From positions 87,716-151,715 of the forward strand of contig NZ_JABBFW010000013.1 of the NCBI RefSeq assembly GCF_012927045.1: 64,000 nt of DNA, read 5' to 3'. The notes beneath the pieces are model-generated. The model was not told the DNA's origin. It ran no database searches and worked only from the letters and a program-made list of their open reading frames with translations. Positions 8,213-17,329 of the stretch are shown here, piece after piece. Position 1 is the stretch's first letter. Each line of letters opens with the position of its first letter. The DNA comes from Azohydromonas caseinilytica (GTDB taxonomy: Bacteria > Pseudomonadota > Gammaproteobacteria > Burkholderiales > Burkholderiaceae_C). The translations under genes were made by a program, and so were the position numbers.

Positions 8213-8902
8213 ATGGCCATGATTTTCAAGAGCACCTTTTTCTCGGCGGCCGTTGCATTTGGCGCGCTGCTCGGCTTTCCCGCGACGACCGGGGCAAAGG
8301 CTGCGACTCTGGCTGAGAGTCCTGCCTTGGACGTCAAAGTGCTGGCCAACGTGTTTTTCAACCCAACGGGCCTCTGGGCGCGCGCCGGCCAGACGTTCCG
8401 CATCGAGGCCAGCGGGGTGGCCGACATTTCGGATCAGAACGGCGGCTACAAAATTGACCCTAACGGCACCATCCTGGAGACACCTCCGGTGAATTCTGGT
8501 GCCTTCGACTTCTTCAAGAGAAATGCTCGCCCGTTCGGTGCCGATCCGGTGGCCGGAACGGAAAAGCTTTTCTCGCCGTTCGGTGTCCCGGGGCATCTGG
8601 ATGGCGCACCTTATGGCGCACTCGTGGCCGGGTTTTCAAGAAACCCCGATCCTTCCTATTTTGACGATTTTCCCAATGGTCTCGACTCTCGCGGCTTCAG
8701 TTTCGTCGGCAGGACCGGAACGGTACGAGCGCCACAGGGCGGCGGTTATCTATTCCTGGCCGTGAACGATGTGAACAATCCGGACGACAACAGCGGAAGC
8801 TTCAGTGCCCATGTTTCTCCCGTCCCCGAGCCCGCCTCTCTCACCTTGCTGGTCATTGGCTTGTTCACCCTGGTACAGCTCAAACGTCGTGGCGTTGTTT
8901 GA
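8213..8902 (+). CDS. PEP-CTERM sorting-domain exported protein
   Basis: About 229 residues. An N-terminal signal peptide (FFSAAVAFGALLGFPATTGAKAA) is followed by a soluble domain with FNPTGLWARAGQTFRIEASG and repeated Asp/Asn-Gly patches. The C-terminus is a textbook PEP-CTERM sorting signal: VPEPASLTLLVIGLF and a KRR tail. Such proteins are processed by an exosortase and linked to exopolysaccharide or biofilm matrix. The internal part resembles lectin-like PA14/LecA-type domains of PEP-CTERM proteins, but this is uncertain. The start at 8213 (or 8219) puts the signal peptide at the N-terminus; the frame is open further upstream without signal-peptide features. GC content is lower than in its neighbours. 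Confidence 0.8.
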   Translation: MAMIFKSTFFSAAVAFGALLGFPATTGAKAATLAESPALDVKVLANVFFNPTGLWARAGQTFRIEASGVADISDQNGGYKIDPNGTILETPPVNSGAFDFFKRNARPFGADPVAGTEKLFSPFGVPGHLDGAPYGALVAGFSRNPDPSYFDDFPNGLDSRGFSFVGRTGTVRAPQGGGYLFLAVNDVNNPDDNSGSFSAHVSPVPEPASLTLLVIGLFTLVQLKRRGVV

Positions 8903-9038
8903 ATGGCCATGTTTCCTGGCGGTACTCGCGGGGAGTCCGTTTTCTTGCAAGTCAGCTGCATGAGGTTCCTGCCCTACGGGCCCTTAATTCCATCTCATCA
9001 CCCATATCTCTACATGAGCTTCGGGGCCGCGGGAGCCC

Positions 9039-12000
9039 TCACCTGAAATCCCGGCTCCCCGCCACGAACCGCCCCAGCAGCGGCGTGAGGTCCTGCAGCC
9101 AGCCCGCCACCAGGGCGCAGACCTCGCCCTCGCGCTGCCAGCGCCCGTGCACCGCCAGCAGCCGCGCGCGCAGCAGCACCTCGCGCTGGCGCTCGCGGAT
9201 GCGCTTCCAGCAGATCACCTGCACCACGCCGGTCTCGTCCTCCAGCGTCACGAAGACCGTGCCCTGGGCGGTGGAAGGCTGCTGGCGCAGCGTCACCAGG
9301 CCGCAGGCGCGCACCAGGCGCCCATGCGGTTGCGCGCCCAACTGCGCCGCCGACAGCAGCCGCCGCTGCTCCAGCACCGGCCGCAGCAGCGCCAGCGGAT
9401 GCCGGCGCAACGTCAGCCCCGTGGCGGCATGGTCGAACACGATCTCCTCGCCCTCCGGCGCCGGCGGCAGCTCGATGAAGTCCTCATGCACCGGCGCCTC
9501 CTCCAGCAGCGCCGGCGGCGCGGACCACGCCGCGGCTTCCCATACCTGCTGGCGCCGATGGCCGGCCAGGCTCAGCAGCGCATCGGCCCCGGCCAGCAGC
9601 CGCATCTCGCGCGCGTCCAGGCGGGCGCGGCGCGCCAGGTCTTCCACGTCGTCGAAGGGCGCTTCGCGGCGCGCCGCGACGATGCGCCCGGCGGCGGCTT
9701 GGTTGAAGCCGGCCACCAGGCGCAGGCCCAGGCGCACGGCCTGCCCCTCCTCCAGCGTGCAATCCCAATTGCTCCAGAGCACATCCACCGGCCGCACCTC
9801 CACGCCATGGCGCCTTGCGTCCTGCACCAGCTGCCAGGGCGAATAAAAACCCAGCGGCTGCGAATTCAGCATCGCCGCCAGGAAAGCCGCCGGGTGGTGG
9901 CACTTGATCCAGCAGCTGGCGTAGACCAGCAGCGCGAAGGACGCGGCATGGCTCTCCGGGAAGCCGTACTCCGAGAAGCCTTTTATTTGCTCGAAGATCG
10001 CCTTGGCGAACCCGGCGTCGTAGCCGCGCGCGCTCATGCCGTGCACGATCTTGTCGTGGTACTGCTGCAGCCCGCCCTTGCGCCGCCACGCCGCCATGCT
10101 GCGACGCAGCGCGTCGGCCTCGCCGGCTGAAAAGCCGGCCGCCAGGATCGCCACCTGCATCACCTGCTCCTGGAACACCGGCACGCCCAGCGTGCGCCCC
10201 AGCGCCTGCTCCAGCGCCGGGCCCGGGTAGGTCACCGCCTCCTTGCCCTCGCGCCGGTTCAGGTAGGGATGGACCATGCCGCCCTGGATCGGCCCCGGGC
10301 GCACGATGGCAACCTCGATCACCAGGTCGTAGAAGCAGCGCGGCTTCAGCCGCGGCAGCATCGCCTGCTGCGCCCGGCTCTCGATCTGGAACACGCCCAC
10401 CGTGTCGGCGCGGCACACCATGTCGTAGGTGGCCTCGTCCTCGGCCGGGATGTCCTGCATGCCGAAGGCATGGCCCTTGAGCTCGCCGATCAGGTCCAGC
10501 GCCTTGCGCAGCGCGGTGAGCATGCCCAGCGCCAGCACGTCCACCTTGAGCAGGCCCACGGCGTCGAGGTCGTCCTTGTCCCACTCGATGACGGTGCGCT
10601 CCGGCATGGCGGCGTTCTCGATGGGCACCAGCCGCGACAGCGGCCCCTGCGTCAGCACGAAGCCGCCCGTGTGCTGCGACAGGTGCCGCGGAAAGCCGAT
10701 GAGCTGCCCCACCAGGATCGCGAACTGGCGCATCAGCAGCGACTCCGGGTCCAACCCCAGCGGGCCGAAACGCTGCGCGCGCAACTGCGGCCCGTCCCAC
10801 CACTGGTGGTCGCGCGCCAGCGCCTCCACCGTGGCGTCGGGCAGGCCCAGCGCCTTGCCCACGTCGCGCACGGCGCTGCGCACGCGGTAGGTGATGACGG
10901 TGGCGGCCAGCGCCGCGCGCTCGCGCCCGTACTTGCGATAGAGGTACTGGATCACCTCCTCGCGCCGCTCGTGCTCGAAGTCGATGTCGATGTCCGGCGG
11001 CTCGTTGCGCTCGCGGCTGATGAAGCGCTCGAACAGCAGGCTCATGCGCGCCGGGTCCACCTCCGTCACGCCCAGGCAATAGCACACCACCGAGTTGGCG
11101 GCGCTGCCGCGGCCCTGGCACAGGATGCCGCGCGAGCGCGCGAACTCGACGATGTCGGCCACGGTCAGGAAGTAATGCTCGTAGCCCAGCTCCGCGATCA
11201 GCGCCAGCTCGTGCTCCACCTGCGCCTGCACCGCCGCCGGGATGCCGCCGGGCCAGCGCCGCCCCGCGCCTTCCCAGGCAAGCTGCCGCAGCCAGCTCGC
11301 CGGCGTGTGCCCGTCGGGGATCAATTCACCGGGATAGTGATGGCGCACCTCGTCGAGTGAGAAGTCGCAGCGCGCCGCCACCTCCAGCGTCTGCGCCAGC
11401 AGCTCCGGCGCGTAGGTCTGCGCCAGCCGCAGCCGCGTGCGCAGGTGCCGCTCGGCGCTGGGCTGCAGGCTGAAACCGCACAAGGCCAGCGGGCGCTTCA
11501 GCCGCGTGGCGGTGAGCACGTCCTGCAGCGGCTTGCGCGAGCGCCGGTGCATGTGCACGTCGCCCCCGGCCACCAGTGGCACGCCGCTGCGCGCGGCCGC
11601 CTCGCGCAGCCGCTCCAGGTGCACGGCGTCGTCGAGCTGGCGCAGCAGGTTCGCGATCAACCAGCAGCGCCCGCCGAAGTGTTCAGATTGCCAGCGCGCC
11701 AGGGTTTCGATCTGTGCCGCGCTGGCGTCGCGGTCCGGCGCGGCCAGCAGCAGGCAGTCGGCCAGGGCTTCGGGCTCGATGTCGGCCAGCCGCAACGGCA
11801 GGTACGAGCCTTTGGCCCCGGCGCGGCGCAGCCGGGTGATGAGCTGGCACAGGTTGCCGTAGCCATTGAGGTTGCAAGCCAGCACGACCAGCGTGCAGCC
11901 GGCCGCCGCGCCCTCGGGCTCGACGCGGAATTGCGCGCCCACCAGCAGCTTGAGCCCATGCTCCTTGGCCGCGACATGCGCGCGCACGATGCCGGCCAGT

Positions 12001-12164
12001 GAACACTCGTCGGTGAGCGCCAGCGCGCCGTAGCCCAGCTGCGCGGCGCGCTCAATCAACTCCTGCGGATGGCTGGCGCCGCGCAGGAAGCTGAAGTTGG
12101 ACAGGCACCAGATTTCGGCGTAGTCGGGCAGGCCCTTCCCACTCCCCTCAAGCAAAGCAGCCAT
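9039..12164 (-). CDS. dnaE2: Error-prone DNA polymerase DnaE2 (ImuC)
   Basis: A 1041-residue C-family polymerase alpha subunit that performs mutagenic translesion synthesis with ImuA and ImuB. The N-terminal PHP domain opens with YAEIWCLSNFSFLRGASHP. The catalytic aspartates are in DIDID (391-395, in PPDIDIDFEHERR) and D542 in LLKVDVLALG. The finger region includes GIGFPRHLSQHTGG-like and SEYGFPESHAASFA motifs, and the C-terminal OB domain contains TVFVTLEDETGVVQVICW. The start at 12164 (MAALLEGSGKG) overlaps the end of imuB by 17 bases, so translation is probably coupled. It is the last gene of the SOS cassette controlled by the LexA box at 14301. Length and motifs fit DnaE2 rather than replicative DnaE1. 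Confidence 0.97.
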   Translation of the reverse strand: MAALLEGSGKGLPDYAEIWCLSNFSFLRGASHPQELIERAAQLGYGALALTDECSLAGIVRAHVAAKEHGLKLLVGAQFRVEPEGAAAGCTLVVLACNLNGYGNLCQLITRLRRAGAKGSYLPLRLADIEPEALADCLLLAAPDRDASAAQIETLARWQSEHFGGRCWLIANLLRQLDDAVHLERLREAAARSGVPLVAGGDVHMHRRSRKPLQDVLTATRLKRPLALCGFSLQPSAERHLRTRLRLAQTYAPELLAQTLEVAARCDFSLDEVRHHYPGELIPDGHTPASWLRQLAWEGAGRRWPGGIPAAVQAQVEHELALIAELGYEHYFLTVADIVEFARSRGILCQGRGSAANSVVCYCLGVTEVDPARMSLLFERFISRERNEPPDIDIDFEHERREEVIQYLYRKYGRERAALAATVITYRVRSAVRDVGKALGLPDATVEALARDHQWWDGPQLRAQRFGPLGLDPESLLMRQFAILVGQLIGFPRHLSQHTGGFVLTQGPLSRLVPIENAAMPERTVIEWDKDDLDAVGLLKVDVLALGMLTALRKALDLIGELKGHAFGMQDIPAEDEATYDMVCRADTVGVFQIESRAQQAMLPRLKPRCFYDLVIEVAIVRPGPIQGGMVHPYLNRREGKEAVTYPGPALEQALGRTLGVPVFQEQVMQVAILAAGFSAGEADALRRSMAAWRRKGGLQQYHDKIVHGMSARGYDAGFAKAIFEQIKGFSEYGFPESHAASFALLVYASCWIKCHHPAAFLAAMLNSQPLGFYSPWQLVQDARRHGVEVRPVDVLWSNWDCTLEEGQAVRLGLRLVAGFNQAAAGRIVAARREAPFDDVEDLARRARLDAREMRLLAGADALLSLAGHRRQQVWEAAAWSAPPALLEEAPVHEDFIELPPAPEGEEIVFDHAATGLTLRRHPLALLRPVLEQRRLLSAAQLGAQPHGRLVRACGLVTLRQQPSTAQGTVFVTLEDETGVVQVICWKRIRERQREVLLRARLLAVHGRWQREGEVCALVAGWLQDLTPLLGRFVAGSRDFR

Positions 12165-13518
12165 GCAGATACCAGGCCGTCTCCTCATCGGCCAGCCGTG
12201 TCTGGAAGATCCACAGCAGCCCGGCGTGCGCGCTCCAGGCCAGCCAGTAGTCGCGCTGCACATGGCCGCTCGATTCCTGCGCCCCCTCCTCGCCGCCCAG
12301 GCGCTGCCACCAGCCGCCCTCGATGCGGTGTGGCCCGGCCAGCAGCTGCAGCGGGCCCTGGTACAGCGGGCGATCCGCCTTCGTCGCCAGGCGCAACGGT
12401 TGCGCCAGCACGAAGCCGGGCTGTGGCAGTGAGGCCACCGGCGCCGGCGGCAAGGCGCCCCGCGGCGGCGGCTCCTGCACGCCCAGCCAGCGCTGCATCC
12501 ATTCCGGCCGGTGGTCCGCCAGCAGCAGCGGGCGCCGCACGCGCTCCGGCCCCAGCCGCGCCGACAAGCGCTCCAGCACCCGCCCCAGCGGCTCGCCCGG
12601 TGCTTGCGTCTCGGGCAGCAGGCCCCCGCTGCAGGCCGCCAACGGCTGCCACGCCAGCAGCTCCAGGCTCAGCGCGCCCACAGGCGCCGCCAGCACCACG
12701 CGGTGCAGGTGCTCGCTCAACAGGCGGTGCAGGACGTCGAGATCGCGCGTGGGCTCGGCCGTGCGCACGGGCAGCTCGCCACCCGGACCAGCGGCGCGGC
12801 TGCGCATCGCGTCATGGGCCCAGCGCAGCGCGAGCGCCGTCGCCCCGCCCTGGCGCGCCGCCAGCCAGCCGCACAAGGCCAGCAGCAGCCGGCGCGCGGC
12901 CTGCGCCAGCGCGGGCGCCTGCTCGACGCGCCAGGGCAGCTCCACGCCGACATGGAACACCTCCGGCAGCGTCTCCCAGCACCAGGCCTCCGGGCGCAGC
13001 CCATAGGCCTGGTCCAGCGCCTGCAGCACCTCGGCGCCGAAGCGGCGGGAGATGCCGCCGCGCGGCAGCTGCCGCAGCGCGCCCAGCGTGCGGCAACCAG
13101 TGCGCAGCAGCACCTCCCCATGCGGGCGCACGGCGCTCAGGGTGTGCAGCGGCAAGCCATCGAGCAGCGCGCACAGCAGCGCCGGGCCGCCCTCGGGCTC
13201 ATCCTCACCGCCCGGATGACCGGCGCGCGCCAGCGCCAGCGCGGCCAGCCCGGTGGGCGCGCCCCAGCTCAGCGCGTGGGCGCCCAGCTCCAGCGCCTCG
13301 GCCGCGATGCGCGCGCGCAACGCCGCGCCGCCGCCGAACAGCCGCAGGCTGGCACGCAGCTCCAGCAGCACCGCCTCCTCCACCCGCGCCACGCGCGGCG
13401 TGAACTGCAAGGCCCAGTGCGACAAGGCCACCAGCGCCGGCGCCGTCCCCTCAGTGGGCGGCGCGGGCGTGCAGGCGGCGGCCCAGAGCATCGCTGCGCT
13501 CCGAAGTTGCAAGCTCAT
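12148..13518 (-). CDS. imuB: ImuB, Y-family polymerase-like mutasome hub protein
   Basis: A 456-residue protein starting MSLQLRSAAMLWAAACTP. It is a DNA-polymerase-Y-like protein with the thumb and little-finger style region PHTLSAVRPHGEV...LRQLPRGGISRRFGAEVLQALDQAYG. It lacks the catalytic acidic residues of Pol IV/V at the N-terminus, as is known for ImuB, which acts as an adaptor connecting ImuA, DnaE2 and the beta clamp. The start was placed at 13518, inside the end of imuA (68-base overlap); longer versions would add unrelated Cys/Arg-rich sequence. The C-terminus (DYWLAWSAHAGLLWIFQ...WYLHGCFA) matches the family. A clamp-binding motif was not pinpointed. Confidence 0.93.
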   Translation of the reverse strand: MSLQLRSAAMLWAAACTPAPPTEGTAPALVALSHWALQFTPRVARVEEAVLLELRASLRLFGGGAALRARIAAEALELGAHALSWGAPTGLAALALARAGHPGGEDEPEGGPALLCALLDGLPLHTLSAVRPHGEVLLRTGCRTLGALRQLPRGGISRRFGAEVLQALDQAYGLRPEAWCWETLPEVFHVGVELPWRVEQAPALAQAARRLLLALCGWLAARQGGATALALRWAHDAMRSRAAGPGGELPVRTAEPTRDLDVLHRLLSEHLHRVVLAAPVGALSLELLAWQPLAACSGGLLPETQAPGEPLGRVLERLSARLGPERVRRPLLLADHRPEWMQRWLGVQEPPPRGALPPAPVASLPQPGFVLAQPLRLATKADRPLYQGPLQLLAGPHRIEGGWWQRLGGEEGAQESSGHVQRDYWLAWSAHAGLLWIFQTRLADEETAWYLHGCFA

Positions 13519-14278
13519 CGGCCGCCGCGGGACGGGCCGCGGCCACCCGCGGCAGCGGCAGGCGGGAGGCGCCGGGCACCGCGGGCTGCAGCCGGTACGC
13601 GCGCGCCGGCAGCACCGCTTCCAGCCGGCCGGGCAGGCTGTGCAGCTCGATGTCGCCCTCATGCGCCGGGCCGCGCCGCTTGAGAATGTTCACTCTCAGC
13701 GTCCAGGGCGTGGCCGGGGCGACCAGCAGCCGCAGCGGCGCCGCCGAGGGCTCATGCCGGGCCGTGGCCGGCCTGCAGATGAAGGAGGGCACATCGCCCC
13801 CACCCTGGGCGCACAGCTGCAGCCGCCGCAGTTGCTCCGGGCGCGCCTGCGGCAGCCAGGCCAGCACCACGGCCTCGGTGGAGCGCAGCAGCTGCTCGGT
13901 GCACCACAGCTGCTGCGCCGGCGCCTCGGCCTGCACCCAGACCAGCTGCCGCGCATCCAGCCCGGCCTGCAGCAGGCCCGGCGCATGCGGCGGACGCGGC
14001 GGATTGACCAGCACCAGGCGCCGCCCCCGGCCCAGCAGCGCCGCCAGCGCCGGCCCCAGCAGCCGCCACTCCAGCACGGCCGGTTGCGGCTGCAGCAATT
14101 CGGTCAGCGCCCCGCCCGGCCAGCCGCCGCCCGGCAGCTCGCGGTCCAGCGCCTCGAAACCCGTGGCCCAGGCCGTGCCGGTCTGCCCCATTTCGCTGCC
14201 CCGCCACAATCCCGCCGCCACGGCCGGCGGCAAGGAAGCCAGGGAATCGCAAACTCGGGACGGTGGCGCGGTGGGCAT
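13451..14278 (-). CDS. imuA: ImuA, translesion synthesis-associated RecA-like protein
   Basis: A 275-residue first gene of the mutasome cassette. It has the ImuA signature TGFEALDRELPGGGWPGGAL (about 39-58), where the RecA Walker A region is degenerate, followed by LTELL and the RecA-like core VLVNPPRPPHAPGLLQAGL. ImuA acts as an accessory factor of DnaE2-dependent mutagenesis and interacts with ImuB and RecA in other bacteria. The Met at 14278 lies 22 bases from the LexA box. The C-terminus extends over the imuB start, indicating tight coupling. Confidence 0.92.
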   Translation of the reverse strand: MPTAPPSRVCDSLASLPPAVAAGLWRGSEMGQTGTAWATGFEALDRELPGGGWPGGALTELLQPQPAVLEWRLLGPALAALLGRGRRLVLVNPPRPPHAPGLLQAGLDARQLVWVQAEAPAQQLWCTEQLLRSTEAVVLAWLPQARPEQLRRLQLCAQGGGDVPSFICRPATARHEPSAAPLRLLVAPATPWTLRVNILKRRGPAHEGDIELHSLPGRLEAVLPARAYRLQPAVPGASRLPLPRVAAARPAAADELATSERSDALGRRLHARAAH

Positions 14279-14300
14279 ATGCGGCTGTTGTTCTGGACTA

Positions 14301-14316
14301 CTGTATTTTCATACAG
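14301..14316 (-). promoter_or_regulatory. LexA (SOS) box of the imuA-imuB-dnaE2 operon
   Basis: CTGTATTTTCATACAG is a perfectly symmetric CTGT-N8-ACAG operator with six matching bases in each arm. It ends 22 bases upstream of the imuA ATG on the minus strand. The spacing implies that LexA sits over or near the transcription start, giving DNA-damage-inducible expression of the mutasome. It is read directly from sequence; the role follows from the known SOS control of these cassettes. Confidence 0.93.
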
Positions 14317-14476
14317 TATCCAACAGCGGAGGCCCTGTTGCGAAGCGGGTGGTGCGTGCGCAACAGATTTTTTCCGTTCCCTTCCCCTGACCCTGGTGAA
14401 GCGCCAGGAGCCCGCCACGCCGAACCTTACGCGCCGGCCGCATCCACATCGCGCGCGGTTATGAACTCGGCAAGGC

Positions 14477-14499
14477 AGCGATATTTAAAAAATATCGCT
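14477..14499. promoter_or_regulatory. AT-rich hairpin / operator-like inverted repeat
   Basis: AGCGATATTT, a three-base AAA loop, then AAATATCGCT. The arms are perfect 10-mers. It sits about 86 bases before the HAF-repeat gene and about 200 bases from imuA, inside an otherwise gene-free 306-base divergent region (14279-14584). It could be an operator for the HAF gene; no protein can be named. Confidence 0.45.
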
Positions 14500-14584
14500 C
14501 CAAATTCGTAAAAAGGAGGGATAAAAAACTTCACGGCGCCAGATAATCTTCAGCCGGCAGACGGGGATCTGCGAGGAGAACCTC

Positions 14585-15715
14585 ATGAACCGAAGGTATT
14601 TTGCGGTCATACTGGCCGCCGCCGCACTGTTGCCCGCTTCATGGGCTTCCGCCCAGCAAAATATCACCACGGCCGAATCGGCCCAAACCCAGGCGACCAC
14701 TTATGCGGTTTACAACCTGGGCGCGGTGGAAAACGGTGAAAGTTATGCCCGCGCCGTCAGCAGCAATGGCCTTGCGGCGGGTTATGTCACTTTCAACATC
14801 CTGGGTGGAAAACGCCCCGCCATTTTCGAGCGCAACAAGCTGCCGGTGCCCATCTACACCGATGGCCGGGGCGAGGCCACCGGCATCAACAGCCTGCGCG
14901 AGGTGGTGGGCTGGTTCGTTCAGGGCACGACGCGGCGCGGATTCGTCTGGAAAAACAACCAGATACGGCAGCTGCTCTCGCCGGTCGGCGGCCACAGCCA
15001 CGCTGCCGCGATCAACAACAACTCCGAGGTGGTGGGCTGGTACGAGGTTTCACCGGGCGTGACCAATGCCTTCCATTTCAATTACCGCACCGGCGTGACC
15101 ACGAATCTGGGCAAATGGGGCGGCCGCTCCGCCCAGGCCACGGCCATCAATGCCTACGGTGATATTGCGGGTTTCAGGGAAGTGTGGGTCAACGGCGCCT
15201 GGGTCAAGCAGGGCGTGCGCCTGAAAAGGGACGGCACCCTGCAAATCATCCGGCCGCTGGCGGGCTTGGACAATCTCGTCCCCACGAAAATCAACGACAA
15301 CGGCGACTTGGCCGGCTCCATGTCGCTCAATGCCAGCAATTTTCCTTTTGACGCCGTGTCCTTCATCGCCAAAGGCACGACGGTGACGCGCCTGACCCAG
15401 CCCGGCTGCTGTTTCGGCAGCGTCGGCCTGTCGCTCAACAACAGCGGCAAGCTCGTGGGTTATGTGTTCGACAAGCTGGCCGATCCCTCGGACTTGGCGC
15501 GCGTGTGGGACACCGCAACGGGCACCAGCGTTTCGCTGTCCGCGCTGCCGCAGGCGCTGGCCGCCGGGTGGTACCGGCTGTCCGATGCCAGCGACATCAA
15601 CCACAACGGCGTGATCGTCGGCCAGGGCCAGATCCGTCCGGCCAGCGGCGGGGCCTTCAATCGCGCCTTCATGCTGGTGCCGGTGCCGCAATTGGCAACT
15701 TCGGCCCCGCAGTGA
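14585..15715 (+). CDS. Exported HAF-repeat family protein (copy 1)
   Basis: A 376-residue protein with a signal peptide (MNRRYFAVILAAAALLPASWASA). At least six short repeats of the HAF type follow (A-x-x-I-N-x-x-G-x-V-x-G), for example AAAINNNSEVVGWY, ATAINAYGDIAGFR and SLNNSGKLVGYV. These repeats form a beta-propeller-like exported domain of unknown function. It ends in MLVPVPQLATSAPQ without a PEP-CTERM anchor, so it is probably secreted or periplasmic. Clear paralogues are at 41791 (sharing VKQGVR and the order of repeats) and, more distantly, at 25382. Its codons are somewhat AT-richer than its neighbours. It is convergent with lgt. Confidence 0.8.
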   Translation: MNRRYFAVILAAAALLPASWASAQQNITTAESAQTQATTYAVYNLGAVENGESYARAVSSNGLAAGYVTFNILGGKRPAIFERNKLPVPIYTDGRGEATGINSLREVVGWFVQGTTRRGFVWKNNQIRQLLSPVGGHSHAAAINNNSEVVGWYEVSPGVTNAFHFNYRTGVTTNLGKWGGRSAQATAINAYGDIAGFREVWVNGAWVKQGVRLKRDGTLQIIRPLAGLDNLVPTKINDNGDLAGSMSLNASNFPFDAVSFIAKGTTVTRLTQPGCCFGSVGLSLNNSGKLVGYVFDKLADPSDLARVWDTATGTSVSLSALPQALAAGWYRLSDASDINHNGVIVGQGQIRPASGGAFNRAFMLVPVPQLATSAPQ

Positions 15716-15794
15716 GGCCACGGCGCGCGGCCGTTCAGCTCGCGGTTGCGCGCCCCGCCCGCCGGGGCTTGCTGCTTGCCGAGAGGCCGGCCGC

Positions 15795-16577
15795 TCAGGC
15801 GCCGGGCTTCCTGGCGCGCAGCATCAGGGCCACGCCCAGCAGCACGAAAGGCAGGCTCAGATACTGGCCCACGCTGAAAACCTGGCCCGCCTCATAGGCC
15901 GCCTGCGGCGCCTTGAAAAACTCCGTGGCGATGCGCAGCGAAAACACCAGCACCATGAACCAGCCCAGCAGCCGGCCCGGCGGCGGATGGCGGCCCTCGC
16001 GCCGGTAAAGGCTCCACAACACGGCGGCGACGGCCAGGTAACCCAGGGCCTCGTACAGCTGCACCGGGTGGCGCGGCAGCGCATCGACGCTGTCGAACAC
16101 CACGCCCCAGTCGCCCGCGGTCGGCTTGCCCAGGATTTCGGAATTCAGGAAGTTGGCCACGCGCACGAACACCGCGCCCAGCGCGGCCGGGATGGCGACG
16201 CGGTCCACCAGCCACAGGAAAGGCAGGCGCGGCGCGCTGCGGGCATTGCCCAGCCACAGCCCCAGCAGCATGCCCAGCGCGCCGCCATGGCTGGCCAGGC
16301 CGCCTTCCCAGATGCGCAGGATCGCCAGCGGATTCGAGAGGTAATAGGCCGGGTCGTAGAAGAAGCAATGCACCAGGCGCGCGCCGACGATGGTGCCCAG
16401 CAGCGCATACAGCAGCAGCTGCTCCGCCTTCTGCGGCGGCACGTTCTCGGCCTTGAACATGCGCACCAGCAGCGCCTGCCCGGTGAAGAAGGCGCCCACG
16501 AACAGCAGGCCGTACCAGTGGATCGCGATGGGTCCCAGGCTCAGCAGGACGGGATCGAATTTCCAGTGAAGCAGCAT
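15795..16577 (-). CDS. lgt: Prolipoprotein diacylglyceryl transferase
   Basis: A 260-residue multi-spanning inner-membrane enzyme that transfers a diacylglyceryl group from phosphatidylglycerol to the lipobox cysteine of prolipoproteins. The family signature region FVRVANFLNSEILGKPT (about 137-153) is present, as are IHWYGLLFVGAFF, WEGGLASHGGALG and RHPVQLYEALGY. Hydrophobicity suggests seven helices and the length is normal. Substrates in this window include the lipoproteins at 40940 and 46796. The start codon at 16575-16577 gives the standard N-terminus. Confidence 0.96.
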   Translation of the reverse strand: MLLHWKFDPVLLSLGPIAIHWYGLLFVGAFFTGQALLVRMFKAENVPPQKAEQLLLYALLGTIVGARLVHCFFYDPAYYLSNPLAILRIWEGGLASHGGALGMLLGLWLGNARSAPRLPFLWLVDRVAIPAALGAVFVRVANFLNSEILGKPTAGDWGVVFDSVDALPRHPVQLYEALGYLAVAAVLWSLYRREGRHPPPGRLLGWFMVLVFSLRIATEFFKAPQAAYEAGQVFSVGQYLSLPFVLLGVALMLRARKPGA

Positions 16578-16610
16578 GTGTTCCTTTTCGCAAAACGGTT
16601 CGGCGCCGGC

Positions 16611-17132
16611 TCATGTGTCTCCGGCGGCAGGCGGCGCATTGTCCCTGCACAGGCGATCGACCTGTTTGAGCAGCTCCGGCAGGCGATGGCGGCCGTGCAT
16701 GGCCCGCACGCCGGCCCGGGCGCTTTCCAGCCCTTCCCCCACGCAGGTCACGAACAGCGGCTTCGTGCTGCCGCCGCGCAGCACCTGGAATTCCGCGCCG
16801 ATGCCGCGAAACGCCGTCTTGGCGACGCCCACCACCGGGACGCAGCCGCCCAGCGCATCGAACAGGTGCTTTCCCAGGCCCGGCCGTGAAATGCCGTCCA
16901 GGAACACATACCCGTCCACCACGATGATGTCCGGGTGCAGGCGATGCTCGCGCAGCAATTCCAGCAGGCAGGGCAACTCGCGCTCGTAGAAATGGCCGGG
17001 CCGGTAGGGCTTGATTTCGTGAATTTGCGAGATGCAGCAGTGGAGCGCCTGCGGCGCGGCCCAGCTCTCGAACAGCAGGCCGGCGGCCGTGGCATGGCCG
17101 GCCGAATAGTGGACGTCGGTGGCGAGGATCAC
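16611..17132 (-). CDS. Endonuclease V family protein (short form)
   Basis: 173 residues resembling endonuclease V, which nicks DNA or RNA near deoxyinosine or inosine. The expected acidic residues are present: D6 in ATDVHY, E52 in YRPGHFYERELP and D73 in IIVVDGYVFLD. The PGxFYxRE and VDG motifs are hallmark. Later the usual PRxFGxAxHLG is replaced by GISRPGLGKHLFDALGG, and the protein is shorter than typical Nfi (about 220 residues). It therefore belongs to a divergent subfamily. It lies 33 bases upstream of lgt on the same strand, so the two may be co-transcribed. Confidence 0.8.
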   Translation of the reverse strand: MILATDVHYSAGHATAAGLLFESWAAPQALHCCISQIHEIKPYRPGHFYERELPCLLELLREHRLHPDIIVVDGYVFLDGISRPGLGKHLFDALGGCVPVVGVAKTAFRGIGAEFQVLRGGSTKPLFVTCVGEGLESARAGVRAMHGRHRLPELLKQVDRLCRDNAPPAAGDT

Positions 17133-17265
17133 GGCAACTCACTCGGTGAGAAAGGCGAATTGGAACGGGGTGTCGAAGCACGAATCCGCCATGCCGGCTC
17201 GCCTTGGACAGTGAAACAAATCCGTTCGCCCCGATTTCAGTTCTTCGGCGCCACTGAAAGAAATC

Positions 17266-17295
17266 CCGTTCGGGCCGAGCCTGTCGAAGCCCCCG
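17266..17295. repeat. REP-like intergenic element
   Basis: CCCGTTCGGGCCGAGCCTGTCGAAGCC closely matches the widespread CGTTCGGGCTGAGCCTGTCGAAG repeat found between genes in Burkholderiales and pseudomonads. It lies in the 197-base gap between the endonuclease V gene and the c-di-GMP protein. Related to 3553-3585. Confidence 0.6.
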
Positions 17296-17329
17296 GCACA
17301 GCCGGCCCGCAGGCCCGGGCCGCTGCGGC

